In this document: one piece after another, positions 1-6,979 of the stretch
How positions within the stretch are numbered: the stretch's first letter is position 1
Layout of the letters: every line of letters begins with the position of its first letter
NCBI GenBank assembly: GCA_031279795.1
Contig: JAITHZ010000233.1
Location: forward strand, 1 to 7,418
Direction of reading: 5' to 3'
DNA length: 7,418 nt
From: Bacteroidales bacterium
GTDB taxonomy: Bacteria > Bacteroidota > Bacteroidia > Bacteroidales > WRGA01
Translations under genes and position numbers: made by a program
Notes under the pieces: generated by a model
Database searches by the model: none
The model's input: the letters and a program-made list of their open reading frames with translations, nothing else
Told to the model about the DNA's origin: nothing

Positions 1-555
1 TTGAATGAAATAGCAAGCGTTTTACGCGAGAAAAAAATAGACGAGGGGGTTCTCGGATTTGCAAAACATTTTCGAATCGGACAATTATTGAAGTCGTTTT
101 CAGACTTGAAACAGCATGGTTATTCGATGGTAACATTAATTGTCAAGTTGATCCTGATACGCTTGGGCGGCTTGAGTATATATGCTGAACAAAAAACTGG
201 CTCTAAAACTCTGGATGAAAACATATTATATCGTTTGATGAATAATTCTCAAATTGATTGGCGCAAGATGTTGATGAGCTTTGCAAAACGATTCATCCGA
301 ATTATCCAAAAGAATTGTGAAAGTATTGATAATCAAGTACGTTGCTTTATAATAGATGATACATTGCTTGAAAAAACAGGCAGAACTATTGAGGGTTTCA
401 AGCAACTTCTTTTGGGATATTTTGATGGTAAAATGCTGATACCTTGCGATATGTCATTACATTGTGAAAGCAAGAAAAACAATTATGGGTTGAACAAAAA
501 CGATCAAAAGAAGCAGTTTATTACTGTACGTTCCTGCCCGAATTCCATGCAATGA
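1..555 (+). pseudogene. IS4-type DDE transposase, internally deleted and C-terminally truncated remnant
   Basis: The 184-residue reading frame resembles the N-terminal half of IS4-type transposases, which cut and paste an insertion sequence using a DDE catalytic triad. Visible are the helical N-terminal region (about residues 1-105), the first catalytic block FIIDDT (117-121, with Asp119/Asp120), and the GFKQLLLGYFDGK strand block (132-144). In relatives I recall, roughly 17 residues (an SHV/DHV-type segment) lie between the TGRTIE and GFK motifs. Here TGRTIEGFK (126-134) runs straight through, so an in-frame deletion is likely. The similarity fades after about residue 177, and the frame stops at 553-555, before the second Asp and the Glu. 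The protein cannot be an active transposase. The frame opens with TTG at base 1 and may extend outside the window. Family assignment is by recollection of motifs, and the exact IS group is uncertain. Confidence 0.75.
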
Positions 556-586
556 CGGCGGCTGGCAGTAGACCAACTAGTGATAA

Positions 587-672
587 GTTAATGTTAAAAT
601 GACGTTTATAAATTTTCAAAATCCTAATAATCAAAATTTAATCAATCAATAAACCGACTTTTTAACATTAAC
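587..672. repeat. Imperfect inverted repeat next to the transposase remnant
   Basis: A perfect 13-bp pair, GTTAATGTTAAAA (587-599) and its complement (660-672), encloses two more nested pairs: GTTTAT (604-609) with ATAAAC (650-655), and AAATTTT with AAAATTT further in. The right arm carries about 10 extra bases between the second and third pairs. The repeat starts about 30 bp after the stop of the transposase fragment. It could be the end of the decayed insertion sequence, a small palindromic element, or a bidirectional transcription stop. It is AT-rich, so chance contributes to the inner pairs but hardly to the 13-bp outer pair. Confidence 0.6.
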
Positions 673-709
673 ATAACACTAATTCTGCACTCGAAACTCT
701 TTTGAATTT

Positions 710-756
710 GAACAGAAACGCGAATAACCATTCAATGCTATCCGCGTTATTTGTTC
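710..756 (-). terminator. Hairpin downstream of the secreted-protein gene, possible terminator
   Basis: The arms 710-726 and 739-756 pair over about 16 bp around a 12-base loop, with one bulged A, one A/C mismatch and one G-T pair. The core is AACGCG against CGCGTT. It lies 50 bp beyond the stop codon of the minus-strand gene at 807-1220. No clear run of U follows it on the minus strand, so an intrinsic terminator is plausible but not proven. It may instead be a processing or stability hairpin. Confidence 0.4.
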
Positions 757-806
757 CTACTAACCTCCGCAGAAGCGATTCTAACAACCAGAGTGATTTT
801 CATTTT

Positions 807-1220
807 CTATTTATAAGCAATCAAAATCCTGCATCTTGATTTGTAACTTGGTGTATTAGAAGCATAATTTTTCATAACGACTCGCATTTCTCGCGTAAAT
901 GACGGACTAAATGTAACTACAGCAACATTTGATGTATCGGTATCTTTTGTGTATATGCTGCCGCTCGCATCATTCAGATAAATATCTACATCTGTAACAT
1001 CAGAGTCGTCAGATATGGCAAAAATAAAATACTCACTGTTTTTGTAAAATGTTTTGGTATGTCCTGCCGTTTCGCCCTGCGCTAAGTCCGCATATTGTTC
1101 CGTTGAAATAGAATATCCCTCATTCAATAGGTATGCCCTTGCTTCTTTATACTTAGACGATTGACCAAACATTGGCAATGCAAATATTGCCAACATCACA
1201 ACAATAAAAATACTCTTCAT
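807..1220 (-). CDS. Small secreted protein of unknown function, possible PPC-like beta-sandwich
   Basis: The 137-residue product begins with a clear signal peptide: Lys2, a hydrophobic core at about residues 4-18, and a likely signal peptidase I cut after Phe-Gly-Gln near residue 20. There is no lipobox Cys, so export to the periplasm or outside the cell is expected rather than lipidation. The mature part is about 117 residues, with a short charged helix (22-34) followed by alternating beta-strand patterns. The segments DVTDVDIYLND (74-84) and the strand VAVVTFSPS (99-107) resemble the strand pattern of bacterial pre-peptidase C-terminal (PPC) type beta-sandwich domains, which often decorate secreted proteins. 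That is an inference from pattern only. It has a single Cys (130). The gene stands alone between a repeat-rich region and an IS remnant. Upstream is A/T-rich with no Shine-Dalgarno, as usual in Bacteroidetes. I do not recognise a named family. Confidence 0.8.
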   Translation of the reverse strand: MKSIFIVVMLAIFALPMFGQSSKYKEARAYLLNEGYSISTEQYADLAQGETAGHTKTFYKNSEYFIFAISDDSDVTDVDIYLNDASGSIYTKDTDTSNVAVVTFSPSFTREMRVVMKNYASNTPSYKSRCRILIAYK

Positions 1221-1244
1221 AACTTTAACATTTAATTAATTAAT

Positions 1245-1367
1245 TTATTCTTTTTGCTGTAATTTTAAGTATTTCAGCAGTTTCACTCCACAATTTTTTT
1301 TGAACAGTTGCGGATCTGTCTCATATATTATGGCGGCCGAACCGTCGTCGGATTTTTGAATTTTGTC
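1245..1367 (-). other. Coding-like fragment without a start, possible gene remnant
   Basis: On the minus strand, from 1367 down to a TAA stop at 1245-1247, 40 codons are open with a protein-like composition: mixed charged and hydrophobic residues, including AAIIYETDPQLF and GVKLLKYLKL, ending QQKE. The frame continues upstream only to a stop at 1401-1403, already inside the nested palindrome, and has no ATG. It looks like the C-terminal end of a gene whose front is missing. The break falls where the palindromic element begins (1369). No coding continuation is visible on the far side (1547-1652). The family is not recognised, and a chance open frame cannot be excluded at this length. Confidence 0.3.
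1264..1293 (-). promoter_or_regulatory. Candidate promoter for the secreted-protein gene
   Basis: On the minus strand a TTG (1291-1293) is followed after 19 bp by TACTTAAA (1264-1271). This partly matches the Bacteroidetes primary-sigma pattern TTTG/TTG, 19-21 bp, TAnnTTTG: the TA and one T of the TTTG fit, the remainder does not. It lies about 44 bp before the ATG at 1220. The match is weak in such AT-rich DNA, and it overlaps the coding-like fragment. Confidence 0.3.
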
Positions 1368-1368
1368 A

Positions 1369-1546
1369 ATAAAAATAGCGTGGAACAACCTTTTTGACAA
1401 TCAGGTTTCCACGCCTATCCGTATCTATAAGTCGTTCCACGCCGTTCACGGCGCTCACTTCTTATTCTTGATACGGATAACCCATGATGAATATGAGTTG
1501 AGTGGAAATTGATTGTCCAAGAATAACGAGTTATCGCTATTTTTAT
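1369..1546. repeat. Nested 178-bp palindrome, MITE-like element or structured RNA
   Basis: Four inverted pairs nest in strict order. The ends are perfect 12-bp terminal repeats ATAAAAATAGCG (1369-1380) and CGCTATTTTTAT (1535-1546). Inside them, 1396-1412 pairs with 1502-1517 (GACAATCA with TGATTGTC and TTTCCAC with GTGGAAA). Next, TATCCGTATC (1416-1425) pairs with GATACGGATA (1470-1479). At the tip, CGCCGT (1440-1445) pairs with ACGGCG (1448-1453). A competing 9-bp pair, GCGTGGAAC (1378-1386) with GTTCCACGC (1434-1442), and a direct repeat TTCCACGCC (1407-1415, 1435-1443) would allow alternative folds. There is no transposase and no evident target duplication. It lies between the end of purL and the secreted-protein gene. 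A non-autonomous transposable element is my first reading; a structured leader or terminator RNA is the alternative. Confidence 0.7.
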
Positions 1547-1611
1547 AATTATTTAATTATCAGTTATTTAAATCATATCGTAATGTATTTATCGTTTATA
1601 ATTTCACTTTA

Positions 1612-1619
1612 CAAAAGTA
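1612..1619 (-). promoter_or_regulatory. Lone -7 box match upstream of the nested palindrome
   Basis: The minus strand reads TACTTTTG, an exact match to the Bacteroidetes -7 box TAnnTTTG, 33 bp after the purL stop codon. No TTTG or TTG is found 18-22 bp upstream, so only half of the promoter pattern is present. If real, it would drive transcription through the nested palindrome toward the secreted-protein gene. Confidence 0.2.
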
Positions 1620-1652
1620 ACAATTTATTTCATGTCATTTAATCTGTCTGTT

Positions 1653-4600
1653 TTAAAAATCGTTAATCCATTTACGTGCATTAACAAATGCTTCTATCCA
1701 TGGGGTGATTTGGTCGATATCTTTCCTGTTTAATGGGTAATGCGCCCATTGCCATGGAAAAATAGACCGTTCCAGATGAGGCATCATGGCTAAATGGCGA
1801 CCGTCGGCCGAACAGATACCAGCTATTGCCGAAGGCGAACCGTTTGGATTTGCAGGATAGGCGTCGTAGGCGTAACGGGCAATTACGTGATAGCGTTCCT
1901 CGCTGCAAGGCAGGTAAAATTTGCCTTCGCCATGAGCAACCCAGATTCCTAAGCGGCTTCCGGCTAAAGAGCCAAGCATAATGGAATGATTTTCAGGTAT
2001 TTCCAGCGCTATGAAATTCGATTCGAACTTATGCGAATCATTCTGTTGCATTTTGGGATGTTCGGCGTATTCGGGACAAATCAGTTCAAGCTCCATCATC
2101 AACTGGCAGCCGTTGCAAATACCCAGACTCAATGTGTTGTTACGGGCATAAAATGCGTCCAGTGTTTTCTTGGCCTGTTCGTTGTAAAGAAATCCGCCAG
2201 CCCAGCCTTTGGCAGAGCCAAGCACGTCGGAGTTAGAAAAACCGCCGCAATAGACCACCATGTTAATGTCTTCCAACGTTTCACGACCGGAGATGAGGTC
2301 GGTCATGTGCACGTCTTTTACGTCGAATCCGGCAAGGAACAGCGCGTAAGCCATTTCCCTGTCGCCGTTCACACCCTTTTCTCGAATAATCGCAGCACGC
2401 ACACCGGTTTTCGTTTTCCGTTTAACGGACAGACCGTAGAGCGATAATTCTCCGGTAAATGCTGAATTGAAACGAAATGACAACGGTTGGCATCCGTAAT
2501 TATCAAAACGCGCTTTGGCACAAATTTCGCCGCTTTGCGCTCTGTCGAGCAACCACGAAGAGGAAAACCAGATGTCGCGATAAGCGTCGATATTAAATGT
2601 GTATGTTTCTTCGTCTTTCCATACGAGCAATTTCCGTTCATCTATCGGGTTACCAATTCTTGCAAACCGTATCTCATTGTGCTTTAAATAATCTTCAACT
2701 ATTTGCCATTCTCTTACCTGAATAATAACAGCCGGATTTTCACTGAATAACAGCGTAACAATATCACCGGTTGCGAATGGAATGCTCAAATCAATAGATA
2801 ACCCTCCGTTGCGGTTACCAAAGCACATTTCGAGTAAAGCTGTCAACAAGCCGCCAGCAGAAATATCATGTCCGGACAGGATTAATCCTTTGCTAATCAA
2901 CAGTTGAATGATGCAAAAGGCATCGTTAAAATAATCCACATTCCGCACAGTCGGTACCTCGTCGCCTATCCGGTTCAGCGATTGCGCAAATGCCGAGCCG
3001 CCCAGTTGCAGTTTGTCGGACGAAAAATCCACATAATAAAGGCAGGTCAATGTGTCATTTACAATCACAGGAGAGACCGTTTTTTTGATGTCGGAAACCT
3101 CCGCAGCTGCAGAAACAATCACTGTGCCTGGTGAGATAACTTTTTCATTATCATATTTTTGCGTCATAGAAAGGCTGTCTTTACCCGTCGGGACGTTGAT
3201 CCCCAACTCGCAGCAGAAATCGCTCAAGGATTTCACCGCTCTGTAGAGGCGTGCATCTTCACCGTTATTTCGGCAGGGCCACATCCAGTTTGCAGAAAGC
3301 GAAACCGAAGCCAAGCTGTTGCCTGTCAACGGAGCAAAAACAATGTTTGTCAACGCTTCGGCCACTGCAAGAATCGAACCCTTTTCGGGATCGGCCAGCG
3401 CAGCTTGCGGCGCATGTCCAATAGAAGTTGCAATACCGTTTTCTCCCAGATAATCAAGCGCAACCACGCCGCAATCACTCAGTGGCAACTGTATTTCGCC
3501 CTGACATTGCTGCTGGGCGACTTTCCCTGTTACCGAGCGGTCGACTTTGTTTGTCAGCCAGTCTTTGCAGGCCACATTTTCCAGTTGTAAGACATGTTCG
3601 AGGTAAACATGCAGTTGGGTGATATCATATGTGAGTGGCTGATATTTTTCGGTTACAGTTTTGTCTTCCAATATAGTACGTGGAGGATTTCCAAACATGT
3701 CCTCCAGCTTCAGGTCAATTGGTCTCGTTCCGTCGGGTTGTTCGAAAACAAACTGCATGTCGCCGGTCGTTTGTCCAACAACATACATGGGCGCACGTTC
3801 GCGTTCGGCGATCTGCTGTACCCGCGCGATGTCTTTTTCCCTGATTAACAAACCCATCCGTTCCTGACTTTCATTACCGATGATTTCTTTCGCCGAAAGT
3901 GTAGGGTCGCCTACGGGCAGTTTGGCTATGTCAATTTTTCCGCCTGTTGATTCGATCAGTTCCGACAGACAGTTGAGATGTCCGCCAGCGCCATGGTCAT
4001 GAATGGAAACTATAGGATTGCCGTCGCTTTCGACCAGTGCGCGAATAACGTTCGCCACCCGTTTTTGCATTTCCGGATTGGCTCGTTGCACAGCATTCAG
4101 TTCTATGGCATTTTCGTATTCGCCAGTATTGACCGACGAAACTGCGCCGCCGCCCATTCCAATGCGGTAATTGTCGCCTCCAAGTACGACAATTTTTTCA
4201 CCTGGCGTCGGCGTGTCCTTCAAACAGTCGCACAGGCCGGTGAATCCTACCCCGCCGGCCATCATGATCACTTTGTCGTAGGCATATTTTTTTCCGTTTT
4301 CAGTATGTTCAAATGTCAAGACAGAGCCACAAATCAGCGGTTGCCCAAATTTGTTGCCGAAGTCCGAAGCGCCGTTTGAGGCTTTTATCAGAATCTGTTC
4401 CGGCGTTTGGTACAGCCATTTACGTGGTGGAAATGCATTTTCCCACGCTCTGTCGGGTATAGTTCGCGGATAAGCCGTCATGTACACGGCTGTTCCGGCA
4501 AATGGCAAACTTCCCTTTCCGCCGCCCAGCCGGTCGCGAATTTCCCCGCCTGTGCCGGTTGCTGCGCCGTTGAACGGTTCGACCGTAGTTGGAAAATTAT

Positions 4601-5345
4601 GCGTTTCGGCTTTCAATGAAATTGCCGTGCAGATGTTTTTCGTTTCGAAATAGGCGGATGTTTCAGCGTTCGATGGAGCAAACTGTTCGATTACAGGCCC
4701 TTTATTAAACGCAACATTATCTTTATAAGCCGAAAGTAACCGGTTCTGATTTATCTCTGACGTTTTTTTAATCAGAGCAAACAGCGAATTTTCCTTTTCC
4801 TGTCCGTCGATGATGAACCGTCCGTTGAAAATTTTATGGCGGCAATGTTCCGAATTAACCTGCGAAAAGCCAAATACTTCACTGTCGGTCAGTTTCCGAT
4901 TTATTTTTGTGCAGAGCGCATTGAGGTATGCGATTTCTTCGGCGCTCAAGGCCAAGCCTTCCTGTCGATTGAAAGCCGCAACATCATCCACATAAATAAC
5001 TGGCTGCCGTTTTTTATCGACAGTAAAAAGCGACTGATCCAATACGGTGTAAACTCGTTGCAGCATGGGATCATATTCAGTTCGTTCGGTTTCGACTGGA
5101 AAATACTCTTCTATCCTGTTGATGCCGGTAATGCCCATATTCTGTGTGATTTCGACGGCGTTGGTTGACCATGGCGTAACCATCTCCTTGCGCGGCCCCA
5201 CACAACTGCCATCAACATGGTCGGATTCCAGCCGAATGGCATTGCCAAAAAGCCAGTTCAGTTTCTTCCCATCATCTGGCGATATCAGCTGGTTGGTTTC
5301 TACAGCAATAATGCTTTGTTTGTCAGTTTTAAAAAATATTATCAT
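1653..5345 (-). CDS. purL: Phosphoribosylformylglycinamidine synthase, long single-chain form
   Basis: PurL (FGAM synthase) converts FGAR, ATP and glutamine to FGAM, ADP, phosphate and glutamate, the fourth step of cytoplasmic purine synthesis. With the start used here the chain is 1230 residues, the usual size of the large form that carries PurS-like, synthase and glutaminase parts in one protein. Visible are the SEHCRH block (165-170), the ATP/FGAR-site block KAETHNFPT (245-253) followed by a glycine-rich GAATGTGGEIRD (260-271), a second synthase half (about 610-960) with PTGKDSLSM (719-727), and a C-terminal class I glutaminase with the nucleophile Cys1077 in LGICNGCQ and the triad His1190 and Glu1192 in MMPHLER. 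All key residues seem intact. An ATG 39 bp further upstream (5384) would add 13 residues, but PurL relatives start at MIIFF-like sequence, and the A-rich leader just before 5345 supports the shorter form. It is transcribed separately from the aldolase gene, judging by the terminator between them. Confidence 0.96.
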   Translation of the reverse strand: MIIFFKTDKQSIIAVETNQLISPDDGKKLNWLFGNAIRLESDHVDGSCVGPRKEMVTPWSTNAVEITQNMGITGINRIEEYFPVETERTEYDPMLQRVYTVLDQSLFTVDKKRQPVIYVDDVAAFNRQEGLALSAEEIAYLNALCTKINRKLTDSEVFGFSQVNSEHCRHKIFNGRFIIDGQEKENSLFALIKKTSEINQNRLLSAYKDNVAFNKGPVIEQFAPSNAETSAYFETKNICTAISLKAETHNFPTTVEPFNGAATGTGGEIRDRLGGGKGSLPFAGTAVYMTAYPRTIPDRAWENAFPPRKWLYQTPEQILIKASNGASDFGNKFGQPLICGSVLTFEHTENGKKYAYDKVIMMAGGVGFTGLCDCLKDTPTPGEKIVVLGGDNYRIGMGGGAVSSVNTGEYENAIELNAVQRANPEMQKRVANVIRALVESDGNPIVSIHDHGAGGHLNCLSELIESTGGKIDIAKLPVGDPTLSAKEIIGNESQERMGLLIREKDIARVQQIAERERAPMYVVGQTTGDMQFVFEQPDGTRPIDLKLEDMFGNPPRTILEDKTVTEKYQPLTYDITQLHVYLEHVLQLENVACKDWLTNKVDRSVTGKVAQQQCQGEIQLPLSDCGVVALDYLGENGIATSIGHAPQAALADPEKGSILAVAEALTNIVFAPLTGNSLASVSLSANWMWPCRNNGEDARLYRAVKSLSDFCCELGINVPTGKDSLSMTQKYDNEKVISPGTVIVSAAAEVSDIKKTVSPVIVNDTLTCLYYVDFSSDKLQLGGSAFAQSLNRIGDEVPTVRNVDYFNDAFCIIQLLISKGLILSGHDISAGGLLTALLEMCFGNRNGGLSIDLSIPFATGDIVTLLFSENPAVIIQVREWQIVEDYLKHNEIRFARIGNPIDERKLLVWKDEETYTFNIDAYRDIWFSSSWLLDRAQSGEICAKARFDNYGCQPLSFRFNSAFTGELSLYGLSVKRKTKTGVRAAIIREKGVNGDREMAYALFLAGFDVKDVHMTDLISGRETLEDINMVVYCGGFSNSDVLGSAKGWAGGFLYNEQAKKTLDAFYARNNTLSLGICNGCQLMMELELICPEYAEHPKMQQNDSHKFESNFIALEIPENHSIMLGSLAGSRLGIWVAHGEGKFYLPCSEERYHVIARYAYDAYPANPNGSPSAIAGICSADGRHLAMMPHLERSIFPWQWAHYPLNRKDIDQITPWIEAFVNARKWINDF

Positions 5346-5488
5346 ACTATTTATTTTCTCCAATGATTGAAATTGCGATGGCATGCAGCGTTGGGCATTT
5401 TATGTTTTATCAAACTCTTCTTTAGAAAAAGCAAAAAATGGATATGCAGTTTTTTGAGTTAAACTGTTTTGTAAATCACAAAAGCAAC

Positions 5489-5523
5489 AAAAGCAGGGCA
5501 ACTCTCCTTGTCACCCTGCTTTT
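5489..5523 (-). terminator. Rho-independent terminator of the aldolase gene
   Basis: AAAAGCAGGG (5489-5498) pairs perfectly with CCCTGCTTTT (5514-5523), and CAA/TTG can extend the stem inside a small bulge. On the minus strand the stem runs into TTTTGTTGCTTTTG. It begins 14 bp after the aldolase stop codon and about 140 bp before the purL start, separating the two transcripts. Its A-stem-T layout could also stop plus-strand transcripts. Confidence 0.85.
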
Positions 5524-5537
5524 CAAAATTGAATATA

Positions 5538-6542
5538 TTAAGACTTTTCGCCTTTTCCCGCGCTTCCAAGTACTGCTTCAATCTTGTGTCTGTACAGTCT
5601 TTTCATATTGTCGCGAGCTGGCCCCAGATATTTACGGGGGTCAAATTCAGCCGGTTTGTTGGCAAAAACTTCACGGACAGCTGCGGTCATGGCCAGACGA
5701 CTGTCTGAATCAATATTGATTTTGCAAACGGCCGATTTTGCAGCCCTGCGCAACTGTTCTTCGGGAATGCCGATGGCGTCTTTCAGTGCGCCGCCATACT
5801 TATTGATGGTAGCCACTTCTTCCTGTGGAACAGACGAAGCGCCGTGCAACACAATCGGGAATCCGGGTATTCGTTTTTCAATTTCTTCCAGTACGTCGAA
5901 ACGAAGTGGTGGGGGAACCAAAATGCCATTTGCGTCGCGTGTGCACTGTTCGGGAGTAAACTTGTTGGCGCCGTGCGATGTACCTATGGAAATGGCCAGC
6001 GAATCGCAACCTGTTTTTGAAACAAAATCAATCACCTCGTCCGGTTCCGTATAGGTGTGATGGTCGGCCGAGACTTCGTCTTCAATTCCGGCCAAAACGC
6101 CCAGCTCGCCCTCTACGGTCACATCAAACTGATGCGCGTATTCGACAACCTGTTTGGTCAAAGCCACATTTTCGTCGTACGAAAGATGCGAACCGTCGAT
6201 CATCACCGAAGAAAAACCGGAGTCAATGCATGACTTGCAGGTTTCAAAACTGTCGCCATGGTCAAGGTGTAATACAATTTGTGGCGCTTCCCAGCCCAGT
6301 TCCCGAGCATATTGCACAGCTCCTTCGGCCATGTAGCGCAGCAAGGTAGCATTGGCATACTGACGGGCTCCTTTCGAAACTTGCAGAATCACTGGCGATT
6401 TCGTTTCGGATGCTGCCTGAATGATGGCCTGCAACTGTTCCATATTATTGAAATTAAATGCGGGAATTGCGTAACCGCCTTTAATTGCCTGTGCAAACAT
6501 CTTGCGTGTATTTACCAAGCCTAAATCATTGTAATTTACCAT
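5538..6542 (-). CDS. fba: Class II (metal-dependent) fructose-bisphosphate aldolase
   Basis: The enzyme splits fructose 1,6-bisphosphate into dihydroxyacetone phosphate and glyceraldehyde 3-phosphate, or runs in reverse in gluconeogenesis, in the cytoplasm. The 334-residue chain has the class II signatures in order: PAFNFNNMEQ (27-36), LHLDHGDS (91-98) with the catalytic Asp94 and zinc ligand His95, MIDGSHLSYDEN (114-125), EGELG (144-148), the glycine-rich GTSHGANK (187-194) with zinc ligand His190, LHGASSVP (232-239) with zinc ligand His233, and the phosphate-binding block KINIDSDSR (274-282). Length and motifs are complete, with no frameshift. A related class II aldolase for tagatose or another sugar phosphate cannot be fully excluded from motifs alone. 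The ATG is preceded by an A-rich leader without a Shine-Dalgarno, and a good promoter lies 40 bp upstream. Confidence 0.95.
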   Translation of the reverse strand: MVNYNDLGLVNTRKMFAQAIKGGYAIPAFNFNNMEQLQAIIQAASETKSPVILQVSKGARQYANATLLRYMAEGAVQYARELGWEAPQIVLHLDHGDSFETCKSCIDSGFSSVMIDGSHLSYDENVALTKQVVEYAHQFDVTVEGELGVLAGIEDEVSADHHTYTEPDEVIDFVSKTGCDSLAISIGTSHGANKFTPEQCTRDANGILVPPPLRFDVLEEIEKRIPGFPIVLHGASSVPQEEVATINKYGGALKDAIGIPEEQLRRAAKSAVCKINIDSDSRLAMTAAVREVFANKPAEFDPRKYLGPARDNMKRLYRHKIEAVLGSAGKGEKS

Positions 6543-6581
6543 ACTATTTTTTTTATTGTGAGTATTTTATTTTTACGCCGA

Positions 6582-6611
6582 CAAAATTACTGAAAATTTT
6601 AATGCTGACAA
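6582..6611 (-). promoter_or_regulatory. Bacteroidetes-type promoter of the aldolase gene
   Basis: The minus strand carries TTG (6609-6611), a 19-bp spacer, then TAATTTTG (6582-6589), an exact match to the TAnnTTTG -7 box. The start point would fall near 6576, giving an untranslated leader of about 30 bases before the ATG at 6542. Confidence 0.7.
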
Positions 6612-6799
6612 TTTTATTTTGTTTTTTTATTTGCAATTTTTTTCGATAGCAAACTCATTTCTTGTATTACTAAAAGCTGAACTAAGAAATTGAGCTCATT
6701 CGTTTGTTTTTTACTGATGTTAATATGAATATTTTATAGTAACGCAATAAAACTCAATAGTTAAAAATATTTATTCTCATTTAATTATTTCCGATAATA
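6612..6799. other. AT-rich intergenic region between divergent promoters
   Basis: This stretch separates the aldolase promoter from the SRP RNA promoter. It is strongly AT-rich with T-tracts near 6621-6650. I see no gene, no strong hairpin and no clear operator in it. Confidence 0.6.
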
Positions 6800-6830
6800 T
6801 TTGCAGAAACAAATATTCTGTCTACCATTG
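6800..6830 (+). promoter_or_regulatory. Bacteroidetes-type promoter of the SRP RNA gene
   Basis: TTTG (6800-6803), a 19-bp spacer, then TACCATTG (6823-6830) match the pattern TTTG, 19-21 bp, TAnnTTTG at all but one fixed position. The first paired base of the SRP RNA (6836) lies six bases beyond the -7 box, where a transcript should begin. Confidence 0.75.
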
Positions 6831-6835
6831 TCGTC

Positions 6836-6931
6836 GGGTAAGTCCTATACGGCTAGCTCCCTTTGACTCCCCCAGGGTTTGACCGCAGCAAGGGTAGGAG
6901 GTTGCAGCGGCGCGATATAGTCAGCTTACCC
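6836..6931 (+). ncRNA. ffs: Signal recognition particle RNA, small bacterial (4.5S) form
   Basis: This RNA binds Ffh and, with FtsY, guides ribosomes making membrane and secreted proteins to the membrane. The 96-base sequence closes with GGGTAAG (6836-6842) against CTTACCC (6925-6931). CTATA/TATAG and CTCC/GGAG helices follow inward, making one long rod. The apical part has the conserved CAGG (6873-6876) and GCAGCAAGGGTA (6885-6896) halves of the Ffh-binding internal loop. The tip between them is GTTTGACC rather than the common GGAA tetraloop context. A short T-run (6933-6937) follows the closing stem and may help termination. Placement between a matching promoter and the next gene supports the boundaries. 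Confidence 0.9.
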
Positions 6932-6979
6932 ATTTTTAATTGCATTAAATTTCTCAATTCTTCAAAATTTTCAGATTTT

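Noticed and set aside
528..602. A 22-codon open tail in a second frame after the transposase fragment, possibly the frameshifted transposase C-terminus
   Set aside because: The sequence does not resemble the C-terminus of any IS4-type transposase I know, and it is too short to judge.
1369..1546. The palindrome as an integron attC site
   Set aside because: No GTTRRRY/RYYYAAC core pair sits at its ends, and there is no integrase or cassette array nearby.
1986..5370. Many plus-strand open frames of 60-155 codons
   Set aside because: All lie antisense to purL, whose frame is intact and recognisable throughout; they are by-products of its codon use.
5346..5384. A 13-residue N-terminal extension of PurL from the ATG at 5384
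   Set aside because: PurL proteins of this type begin at MIIFF-like sequence, and the A-rich leader shared with the aldolase gene sits right before 5345.
5385..5476. A purL promoter or purine riboswitch in the leader
   Set aside because: No TAnnTTTG box with correct spacing and no conserved purine-aptamer core could be found.
5584..6524. Plus-strand open frames opposite the aldolase gene
   Set aside because: They are antisense to a complete class II aldolase and show no domain or start signal.
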